DNA of 5,044 nt, taken from Thermoplasmata archaeon. Lineage in GTDB: Archaea > Thermoplasmatota > E2 > UBA202 > JdFR-43. Positions 1 to 4,423 of the stretch are shown piece by piece. How positions within the stretch are numbered: position 1 is the first letter of the stretch; the number at the start of each line of letters is the position of its first letter. The stretch is taken from positions 1 through 5,044 of the forward strand of contig QMSU01000105.1 of NCBI GenBank assembly GCA_003650975.1, in the 5' to 3' direction. The position numbers and the translations under genes were made by a program. The notes under the pieces are model-generated. The model saw nothing but the letters and a program-made list of their open reading frames with translations, was not told where the DNA came from and did not search any database.

Positions 1-83
1 AGGGCGTGCAGAAACTCGTGGATCGCATCCCATTCCGCGAATTTGCCGCCATGGTGGAACATTTTCTGAAGGAAACCTTTTAA
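1..83 (+). CDS. C-terminal end of an unidentified protein (5' truncated by window)
   Basis: An open frame enters from the left edge (first whole codon at position 3) and stops at TAA 81-83. It gives 26 residues starting GVQKLVDRIPF and ending VEHFLKETF. The amphipathic charged/hydrophobic pattern suggests a C-terminal helix of a soluble protein. This is too short to assign a family, and I do not recognise it. Reading it as coding rests on the uninterrupted frame, the ordinary amino-acid composition, and the same-strand gene that starts 21 bp after the stop. That short gap would allow co-transcription with the PhzF-family gene, although a possible separate promoter overlaps this stop codon. 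Confidence 0.6.
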   Translation, partial: GVQKLVDRIPFREFAAMVEHFLKETF

Positions 84-105
84 CACCCTTTTCCATGTTC
101 TCGCA
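76..105 (+). promoter_or_regulatory. Possible archaeal promoter for the PhzF-family gene (leaderless arrangement)
   Basis: TTTTAA at 78-83, preceded by the purine-rich stretch GGAAA (71-75) that could serve as a BRE, is centred about 25 nt before the ATG at 105. That is the spacing at which archaeal transcription would begin at the start codon. No Shine-Dalgarno-like GGAGG or GGTGA precedes the ATG, which fits a leaderless message. The element overlaps the TAA of the upstream gene and matches the TATA consensus only weakly, so read-through from upstream is an equal alternative. Confidence 0.3.
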
Positions 106-950
106 TGGACAACGTGGCGTTTTATGTGGTCAATGCATTCACCGCCTCGCCCTTCAAGGGAAATCCGGCGGGGGTGGTGCTCAATGCCGAGATGCTTGAT
201 GAAGACACCATGCAGCACATTGCGAGGGAGCTGAAATGCTCGGAGACCGCCTTTGTGATGGAAAGCGAGCATGCGGACATCCGCCTCCGGTATTTCTCCC
301 CGAAAAAAGAGGTGGAGCTATGCGGGCATGCCACCATTGCCACCTTTCATACGCTTGCGGAAGTAGGGTTCATACGGAAAAAAGAACTTCTGATGGAGAC
401 AGCTGCGGGAATTCTGGAAATAGAGATACTCGGAAGGAGTGTGTTCATGGAGCAGGCCAGACCGGTGTTCAGGGATGTTGATGTGGAAAAAAAGGAGGTT
501 GCAGAGGCGCTCGGAATTGAGGAGCATGAACTGGGCGACCTTCCCGTTGAGGCGGTTTCCACCGGCCTCTTCTCTCTGAACATCCATGTAAAAACACTGG
601 AAACGGTGCAAAAAATGACACCCGATTTTGAAAGAGTGAAGGAACTGTGCAAAAAAACAGAGGTGGGTGCACTCTTTGTATTCACCTTCGAGACAGTATG
701 TGAGGACTTCCTTGTCCACTCCCGCTGTTTTGCCCCGCTTTATGGGGTGAACGAGGACCCGGTGACCGGCACTGCCAACGGTGCACTGGGTGCCTATCTG
801 AAAAAGCACGGGCTGCTTCACCATCCACAATACCGGGCGGAGCAGGGATTCGAAATGGGGAGGGATGGCATCATCATCGTGGAAGCGGGCGAGCGAATAC
901 GCGTGGGCGGGGAGGCACGCACTGTGATGAGAGGGAGAATCGAACTGTAG
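105..950 (+). CDS. PhzF-family isomerase/epimerase-like protein
   Basis: Complete 281-residue protein of the PhzF (phenazine biosynthesis PhzF-like) superfamily, cytosolic, with the family's usual length (about 260-300). Visible family landmarks are the N-terminal NAFTASPFKGNPAGVVL block (residues 10-26), SETAFV with the catalytic glutamate at E47, CGHAT with H75 (73-77), and EDPVTGTANGALGAYL with D218 in the second half of the pseudo-duplicated diaminopimelate-epimerase fold. E47, H75 and D218 correspond to the Glu/His/Asp catalytic set of Pseudomonas PhzF. The serine five residues after the Asp in PhzF is T223 here, a mild substitution. In phenazine producers PhzF isomerises 2,3-dihydro-3-hydroxyanthranilate. 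No other phenazine gene is in view, so the substrate is unknown and a phenazine role should not be assumed. The ATG at 105 gives the canonical N-terminus; an ATG at 95 is out of frame. Convergent with the aminotransferase gene, stop against stop. Confidence 0.93.
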   Translation: MDNVAFYVVNAFTASPFKGNPAGVVLNAEMLDEDTMQHIARELKCSETAFVMESEHADIRLRYFSPKKEVELCGHATIATFHTLAEVGFIRKKELLMETAAGILEIEILGRSVFMEQARPVFRDVDVEKKEVAEALGIEEHELGDLPVEAVSTGLFSLNIHVKTLETVQKMTPDFERVKELCKKTEVGALFVFTFETVCEDFLVHSRCFAPLYGVNEDPVTGTANGALGAYLKKHGLLHHPQYRAEQGFEMGRDGIIIVEAGERIRVGGEARTVMRGRIEL

Positions 951-2189
951 TTATCCTTTGAGATAGTCGGCAACCCTTCTGAACCCTTCCTCGATGATGG
1001 CAACGTTTTCCACATGTGGCCCGTAACTGATTCTCACCGCCTCCCGCAGTGTGTCGCCGAAACCCTTTCCTGGAATGAACAGAACCCCGGTATGCTTCAG
1101 CACCCGCTTCACGAAGGCATCCCCATCCTCGCCAACCTTCATCAGCGTGTAAAGTCCCCCCTGGGGAATGAGGCAGGGCAGGTGGAGGTATTCCTGTATG
1201 GCCTTCACCGTCACCTCTGCTGCTTTCCGGTAGGCATTTTTTATCTCTGCAAGATACCGTTTCAAACTTCCATCCTCAAGAGCATGTTCGATATACCGGG
1301 TGAAGGCGAACTGATGAAGGGTATCGGGGCAGAGGATACTCCGCTGCTGCACCCGCTCCATGGCATCAATGACACGCTCATCCGCATCAATCCATCCGAG
1401 CCGGCGCCCAAGCCCCCTCCCCCACTTTGAGTTGCTATGCACTGCAATCATGGAGGGATGGTCGGCAGGACTCCATGAAAAATATCCGGGAGGATTGATG
1501 AAACACTGTGTCTTGTAGGCATAGTCGAACACCATGAAGGTGTCGGTGTCCTGACAGACATCGGCGATGGTGTTGATGAAGATGTCGCCAAATATCTGTG
1601 AGGAGGGATTGTCCGGGGAGGGAATGATGGTCATTTTCGGCTTCTCCCGTTCATGCAGTACCTTGAAATCCTCGGCCATCTCATCCTCACTCTTATATTC
1701 CCATCGCCCGGTATCGAGCACAGGCTGCCGCACTATTCTGGCATCCTTCAGCGTCATATGTATCTGCCCGGGATAGTTGGCATAGGTGGGATCAAAAAGA
1801 AGGATACGGTCGCCGGGATTGGCAAGGGCCACAAACAGATCATGTGTGAGCTGTGTGGAGGAATGCCCCACAATGATGTGCTCTGTGGAAAGCGAAACGC
1901 CAAAGAGCTCCTTTTCCATTGCCGCTATTGCTTTCCGGCATTCATCGAAACCCAGGGTGGGGCTGTACTTTCCGGAATCGTGGAATGATTCCACATCTCC
2001 ACAGATGCGCGCATATTCCCTTCGCAGAGGTTCTGGAGCATGGTGACCCACCCATCCCCCTCCATAGGATATGATCTCATCAGGGTCGAGCCCCATGTTG
2101 ATGATATTCTGTTTTTCTGCCATTTTCATAATCTGGCGGATGGGTGAGGGCTCATTCATCATTCTGGTGACAAGGTCGGATAACTGCAT
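951..2189 (-). CDS. Class I/II (fold-type I) PLP-dependent aminotransferase
   Basis: Complete 412-residue cytosolic enzyme, typical length for aspartate-aminotransferase-like class I/II proteins. The N-terminus has SPIRQIMKMAE (15-25) then a GGGW segment (43-46), resembling the SxIRxIxxLAxxxxxISFAGG start of the kynurenine/2-aminoadipate-type subgroup. The PLP site is readable in order: the Asn of SPDNPSS (N194), the Asp of VFDYAYKTQ (D222) with Y225, the Schiff-base lysine in HSNSKWGRGLGRRLGW (K255) with phosphate-binding R263, and the substrate-carboxylate arginine in AVRISYG (R386). All key residues are present, so it should be active. Amino donor and acceptor cannot be read from sequence. 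The ATG at 2189 is favoured because a TATA-like box lies about 25 nt upstream, giving a leaderless transcript, and no Shine-Dalgarno is present. Its TAA (951-953) directly abuts the phzF TAG. The propeller gene lies 59 bp upstream on the same strand. Confidence 0.94.
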   Translation of the reverse strand: MQLSDLVTRMMNEPSPIRQIMKMAEKQNIINMGLDPDEIISYGGGWVGHHAPEPLRREYARICGDVESFHDSGKYSPTLGFDECRKAIAAMEKELFGVSLSTEHIIVGHSSTQLTHDLFVALANPGDRILLFDPTYANYPGQIHMTLKDARIVRQPVLDTGRWEYKSEDEMAEDFKVLHEREKPKMTIIPSPDNPSSQIFGDIFINTIADVCQDTDTFMVFDYAYKTQCFINPPGYFSWSPADHPSMIAVHSNSKWGRGLGRRLGWIDADERVIDAMERVQQRSILCPDTLHQFAFTRYIEHALEDGSLKRYLAEIKNAYRKAAEVTVKAIQEYLHLPCLIPQGGLYTLMKVGEDGDAFVKRVLKHTGVLFIPGKGFGDTLREAVRISYGPHVENVAIIEEGFRRVADYLKG

Positions 2190-2226
2190 GCAGAAGTATA
2201 AAAATACCCCATATAATGTTTTTTAT
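2190..2226 (-). promoter_or_regulatory. TATA/BRE promoter of the aminotransferase gene (leaderless)
   Basis: Read on the minus strand the spacer is GATAAAAAACATTATATGGG and then a T-rich run. CATTATAT (2218-2211) fits an archaeal TATA box, with A-rich AAAAAAC just upstream as a BRE-like element. The box centre is about 25 nt from the ATG at 2189, so transcription is predicted to start at or within a base or two of the start codon. No ribosome-binding sequence is present. A second AT-rich stretch (TATTTTTATA, near 2197-2206) is too close to the ATG to be its TATA box, but its T-run could help end transcription from the upstream propeller gene. Confidence 0.6.
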
Positions 2227-2248
2227 CATCCCTGATTCAATTTCAGCA

Positions 2249-3556
2249 TCAGAATTTCTTTCTCTTCAAAAGGAGCATACACAGTACAGTTCCAATGAAA
2301 AATGAAAACCCGAAACCCGGTATGCGGGACCCATCATCGGGTGTGATGGTGGGGGCCACATATCTGAGAAGCCAGAGATCTCCCCCACCCGCACCAAAGG
2401 AATAGGTGACCCCGGTGATGATGTAGCTTCCGTCATCTGCCTGCTGCACATGAAATCCTATATCGTAGTCTGCTCCGCCGAATGTGCTATTCCAGCGCTC
2501 CTTTCCCGATGCATCCACCTCCATGAGCCACACATCATTTTTTCCGGTGCCAAAGGAATAGGTCATGCCGGTAATGATGTAGTTCCCATCGACGGTGCGC
2601 CGGATGAAGGTTCCCTTGTCATAGTCGTCTCCACCGAACGTTCTGTTCCACAGTTCGCTCCCTGCCGCATCGGTTTTGAGAAGCCACAGATCGTTTTTAC
2701 CCGCACCGAAGGAATGTGTCTCACCGGTAATAAGATACCCTCCGTCTGGGGTGTGTACAACGGCATTTCCCACATCATCGGAAGCCCCGCCGAAGGTGCG
2801 ATTCCACAGCTCGTTTCCGTACAGGTCAGTCTTTATGAGCCACAGGTCTCCGCCACCTGCGCCATATGAATAGGTGACCCCGGTGATGATGTAGCCATCA
2901 TCAACACCTTCCACATAAAATCCCACATCGGGTTCACTCCCGCCGAAGGTGTGATTCCAGATTTCATCTCCCGATTCATCGACTTTTATGAGCCACACAT
3001 CGCTTTTGCCGGAGCCATAGGAATAGGTAATTCCCAGGAGTATGTATCCGCCATCGGGGGCCTTCTGCATGCAGTATCCCTTGTCATAATTGGTGCTGCC
3101 AAAGGTGCGATTCCACAGCTCGTTTCCGTACAGATCAGTCTTTATGAGCCACAGGTCTCCGCCACCTGCGCCATATGAATAGGTGACACCCACGATCATG
3201 TAGCCATTCCCCGCAGATTGAATGTAAAAGCCCTTATCCGATTCTTTTCCGCCGAAGGTGCGATTCCACGCTTCATTTCCATATGCATCGGTTTTGAGCA
3301 GCCAGACATCATCATCCCCCGCGCCATATGATTGTGTCCACCCTGCGATAATGAGACCGTCACCTGCATGCTGGAACGAAGGGCCTCTGTCGTAGCGTTC
3401 GCTGCCAAACGTGTTGTTCCATATCACTTCCCCATTTGCCTCTCCGGTTCCTGATGCTCCCGCACGCCACTCATGGGCGGGGATAAGCATGAAGAGCACT
3501 ACCACTATTGCCACAGAAGCACACAGAAAATGCAGCACTGCTTTTCTCCTTCTCAT
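2249..3556 (-). CDS. Exported seven-bladed beta-propeller repeat protein with PGF-CTERM sorting signal
   Basis: Complete 435-residue surface protein. Residues 1-4 are MRRR, followed by a hydrophobic stretch to about 27: a Sec signal peptide or signal anchor. Residues 46-397 form seven repeats of 51-52 residues, starting at W46, W97, W149, W200, W251, W303 and W355. The repeat pattern is WNxTFGG, D-x-G, DGGYIITGxTYS(Y/F)GAG, D(V/L)WLxKTD, GNE. Seven such units suggest a single closed seven-bladed propeller. Residues 413-415 are Pro-Gly-Phe, followed by a hydrophobic helix (about 416-430) and KRKKF: a PGF-CTERM signal, where archaeosortase A would cleave and the protein be lipid-anchored. Every repeat has one Asn-X-Thr sequon directly after its Trp. 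Repeats of this type are common in archaeal and bacterial surface proteins, usually without a known ligand. ATG 3554-3556 is the only in-frame start that leaves the basic N-region. Function unknown; a binding or scaffolding role is inference. Confidence 0.9.
   Translation of the reverse strand: MRRRKAVLHFLCASVAIVVVLFMLIPAHEWRAGASGTGEANGEVIWNNTFGSERYDRGPSFQHAGDGLIIAGWTQSYGAGDDDVWLLKTDAYGNEAWNRTFGGKESDKGFYIQSAGNGYMIVGVTYSYGAGGGDLWLIKTDLYGNELWNRTFGSTNYDKGYCMQKAPDGGYILLGITYSYGSGKSDVWLIKVDESGDEIWNHTFGGSEPDVGFYVEGVDDGYIITGVTYSYGAGGGDLWLIKTDLYGNELWNRTFGGASDDVGNAVVHTPDGGYLITGETHSFGAGKNDLWLLKTDAAGSELWNRTFGGDDYDKGTFIRRTVDGNYIITGMTYSFGTGKNDVWLMEVDASGKERWNSTFGGADYDIGFHVQQADDGSYIITGVTYSFGAGGGDLWLLRYVAPTITPDDGSRIPGFGFSFFIGTVLCMLLLKRKKF
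2312..2320 (-). other. PGF motif of the propeller protein's archaeosortase signal
   Basis: These nine bases encode Pro413-Gly414-Phe415. They follow a short linker (TITPDDGSRI) and precede a roughly 15-residue hydrophobic segment and the basic tail KRKKF at the very C-terminus. This order is the PGF-CTERM architecture processed by archaeosortase A. The residue after PGF is Gly rather than the common Glu, and the linker is much shorter than the Gly/Asp-rich one in the neighbouring protein, so it is a slightly atypical example. Confidence 0.8.
2793..2878 (-). repeat. 86-bp near-identical direct repeat, copy A (inside the propeller gene)
   Basis: This stretch matches 3102-3187 at 85 of 86 positions, in the same orientation at an offset of 309 bp. 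The single difference is G at 2825 against A at 3134. It encodes the end of blade four and the start of blade five, from the TYSYGAGGG turn to the next WNRTF. The offset equals 103 codons, exactly two blades, so the frame is preserved. Confidence 0.95.
3102..3187 (-). repeat. 86-bp near-identical direct repeat, copy B (inside the propeller gene)
   Basis: Partner of 2793-2878 (85/86 identical). It encodes the end of blade two and the start of blade three, giving the same 28-plus residues as copy A. The third-position identity means the two copies were homogenised or duplicated recently, while the flanking parts of the same blades have diverged. Confidence 0.95.
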
Positions 3557-3566
3557 TGGCCTTTCC

Positions 3567-3597
3567 CCGTGTGATAAGATTTTGCGCGGTATTTAAA
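3567..3597 (-). promoter_or_regulatory. TATA-like promoter of the propeller gene
   Basis: On the minus strand TTTAAATA (3597-3590) fits an archaeal TATA box. A start about 25 nt downstream, near 3569, would leave a leader of roughly 12 nt reading GGGGAAAGGCC before the ATG. That leader is purine-rich but only weakly resembles the archaeal Shine-Dalgarno GGAGGTGA. The box sits 44 bp beyond the stop codon of the upstream PGF-CTERM gene, which supports separate transcription of the two genes. Confidence 0.45.
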
Positions 3598-3623
3598 CCT
3601 GCTGGTCATCATTGTGCATGGCT

Positions 3624-3643
3624 GAAGAGAGAGGGGAAAAGGG
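3624..3643 (-). terminator. Possible pyrimidine-tract terminator after the anchored beta protein gene
   Basis: Directly after the TAA at 3646-3644, the minus strand is a pure 20-base pyrimidine tract (CCCTTTTCCCCTCTCTCTTC). Archaeal termination favours T-rich tracts without a hairpin, and position and strand fit. The longest T-run is only four, so the call is weak. Confidence 0.25.
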
Positions 3644-4339
3644 TTAGGAGCGCGGTATCCGTCGTCTCATGATTAGTGCCAGTGCCACGGCACCCGCGAA
3701 CATCGCTACTTCAAATCCCGGTATGCCGCCACCGCCACCTCCGTCGGTGCTGCCACCGCCCCCATCGGTGCCGTCCTCTCCACCATCACCACCGTCTCCT
3801 CCGTCAGTGCCATACCACGGTGATGTGTCCTGAGGGGCCCAGTCTCCCCAGTATTCGCCGGTTTTATCATTTCCCGTCCACTCGGCGGAATAGCCCCAGA
3901 ATTCCTGTTTTGCTCCTGTTCCCACTGCATTGACGGTTGCCGTGATGGTGTCTCCGGATGCGGTGACGTTTCCATATGCCCCTCCTGTGCCGGAGGTGGC
4001 CATGTACATCCCGCTCCCGTTGCTGTACCACATCCAGTAGCTTGCATCGGTGGTGTTGTAGTAGGCATAGTACCATATGTTGTCGGAATTTTCAATGGTT
4101 CCGTACACCGTCATCTCCAGGATTACCTGTTGCCCGTTCACCGTATAGGAAAGTTCCTTGATGTCAATGTTGGGGTGGCTGGTGACCGCCTGTTCCCAGG
4201 AATAGGTTCCCAGGGTGCCGTTCCACTTCCAGTGCCATACGTCATTGGAGTCATCGGCTACCGTTTCTGCGTGTGCCAGTCCGGCATACGCCAGTGCCAT
4301 CAGCAATATAACACTGCTGCATAATATTTTTCTGCTCAT
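3644..4339 (-). CDS. Exported aromatic-rich surface protein with Gly/Asp linker and PGF-CTERM signal
   Basis: A 231-residue secreted, membrane-anchored protein of unknown function. Residues 1-24 are a clean Sec signal peptide (MSRK, hydrophobic core, cleavage after AHA). Residues 25-177 form one domain dense in Trp and Tyr (WHWKW, IWYYAYY, YWMWY, EFWGYSAEW, YWGDWAPQ) with alternating beta-like stretches such as QQVILEMTVYG. The DxxNDV opening and beta character faintly recall CBM9/DOMON-type beta-sandwiches, but this is a resemblance only. Sequons stand at N40, N95, N107 and N124. Residues 178-205 are a Gly/Asp/Ser/Thr linker. PGF is at 207-209, then a hydrophobic helix (211-224) and RRRIPRS, an exemplary archaeosortase A signal. 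ATG 4339 is chosen over an in-frame GTG at 4348 because AGGTGAT (4350-4344) lies 4-5 nt before it and overlaps the GTG. Upstream on the same strand is the C25 peptidase gene, 84 bp away. Confidence 0.88.
   Translation of the reverse strand: MSRKILCSSVILLMALAYAGLAHAETVADDSNDVWHWKWNGTLGTYSWEQAVTSHPNIDIKELSYTVNGQQVILEMTVYGTIENSDNIWYYAYYNTTDASYWMWYSNGSGMYMATSGTGGAYGNVTASGDTITATVNAVGTGAKQEFWGYSAEWTGNDKTGEYWGDWAPQDTSPWYGTDGGDGGDGGEDGTDGGGGSTDGGGGGGIPGFEVAMFAGAVALALIMRRRIPRS
3713..3721 (-). other. PGF motif of the anchored beta protein's archaeosortase signal
   Basis: Encodes Pro207-Gly208-Phe209, followed by Glu, a hydrophobic segment (VAMFAGAVALALIM) and RRR. PGFE plus helix plus arginine cluster is the classic PGF-CTERM form. 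It predicts removal of the C-terminal helix by archaeosortase A and attachment to a membrane lipid. The archaeosortase gene itself is not in the window. Confidence 0.92.
3725..3808 (-). repeat. Low-complexity Gly/Asp-coding linker
   Basis: These 28 codons encode TDGGDGGDGGEDGT followed by a Gly/Ser/Thr/Asp run up to the PGF motif. At DNA level the stretch consists of imperfect GGTGGTGAC/GGAGGAGAC-like triplet repeats, seen on the plus strand as recurring CCACC, CCGCC and CCGTC blocks. It is an extended acidic spacer that would hold the folded domain off the membrane. Its Thr and Ser residues are possible O-glycosylation sites. The repetitive DNA makes linker length prone to vary between strains. 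Confidence 0.85.
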
Positions 4340-4343
4340 TATT

Positions 4344-4350
4344 ATCACCT
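4344..4350 (-). promoter_or_regulatory. Shine-Dalgarno AGGTGAT that fixes the start of the anchored beta protein
   Basis: AGGTGAT on the minus strand matches the archaeal anti-Shine-Dalgarno of 16S rRNA (GGAGGTGATC) over seven bases. It lies 4-5 nt before ATG 4339-4337. It contains the GTG that would otherwise be taken as an earlier start, so the ATG is the better initiation codon. Confidence 0.75.
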
Positions 4351-4369
4351 AAATGTACAACGAAGAATA

Positions 4370-4383
4370 CCTTATAATATTTA
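4370..4383 (-). promoter_or_regulatory. TATA-like promoter of the anchored beta protein gene
   Basis: Minus-strand AAATATTATAAG (4382-4371) is a good archaeal TATA candidate. Initiation about 25 nt downstream falls near 4350, giving a short leader that just includes the AGGTGAT ribosome-binding site. It lies in the 84-bp spacer after the C25 peptidase stop codon. Confidence 0.5.
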
Positions 4384-4423
4384 CTGAATTCTAAATTGTA
4401 TCCGTGAATGATGCTTCCCGGTA

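Larger units (their letters stand above)
2366..3421 (-). repeat. Seven in-frame coding repeats of about 154 bp (propeller blades)
   Basis: Seven consecutive units of 153-156 bp, each encoding 51-52 residues. They start at the Trp codons of residues 46, 97, 149, 200, 251, 303 and 355 and end near residue 397. All seven keep WNxTFG at the start, a Gly-rich turn after TYS(Y/F) or its variants, and D(V/L)WL near the end. The last unit departs after DLWLL, where the sequence passes into the C-terminal linker. Conservation is visible at DNA level too, strongest between units two and four. Confidence 0.9.

Noticed and set aside
318..830. 170-residue open frame on the minus strand inside the PhzF-family gene
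   Set aside because: It lies entirely antisense to a gene with clear family motifs, its translation shows no recognisable domain, and it has no TATA box or ribosome-binding site. It is a codon-bias shadow.
1014..2046. Several plus-strand frames (61-138 residues) across the aminotransferase gene
   Set aside because: All are antisense to a complete aminotransferase with every catalytic residue intact. The products are low in recognisable structure and no promoter signals precede them.
2450..3178. Plus-strand frames over the propeller gene with repeated HEPHI/YEPQV-type segments
   Set aside because: The apparent repeats in these translations are the antisense image of the propeller blades. The minus-strand frame has the signal peptide, seven regular blades and the PGF-CTERM end.
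2366..3421. CRISPR-like array
   Set aside because: The regular spacing of about 154 bp is in frame and encodes propeller blades. There are no short identical repeats with unique spacers.
3510..3556. Cysteine at residue 12 of the propeller protein as a lipoprotein attachment site
   Set aside because: The residues before it (HFL) do not form a lipobox, and the cysteine is at the start rather than the end of the hydrophobic segment. The same applies to C7 of the anchored beta protein.
3706..4095. 129-residue minus-strand frame overlapping the anchored beta protein
   Set aside because: It is an alternative frame of the same strand, rich in Pro, Thr and Met, without signal peptide or domain. The overlapping frame has signal peptide, ribosome-binding site and archaeosortase signal.
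4346..4348. GTG as start of the anchored beta protein (three residues longer)
   Set aside because: The GTG is part of the AGGTGAT ribosome-binding sequence, which is placed 4-5 nt before ATG 4339. Starting at the ATG also gives a normal signal-peptide N-region (MSRK).
4349..4423. Small RNA or small gene in the spacer between peptidase and anchored beta protein
   Set aside because: Only a TATA-like element and AT-rich sequence are seen. There is no stable hairpin, tRNA-like fold or open frame of useful length.
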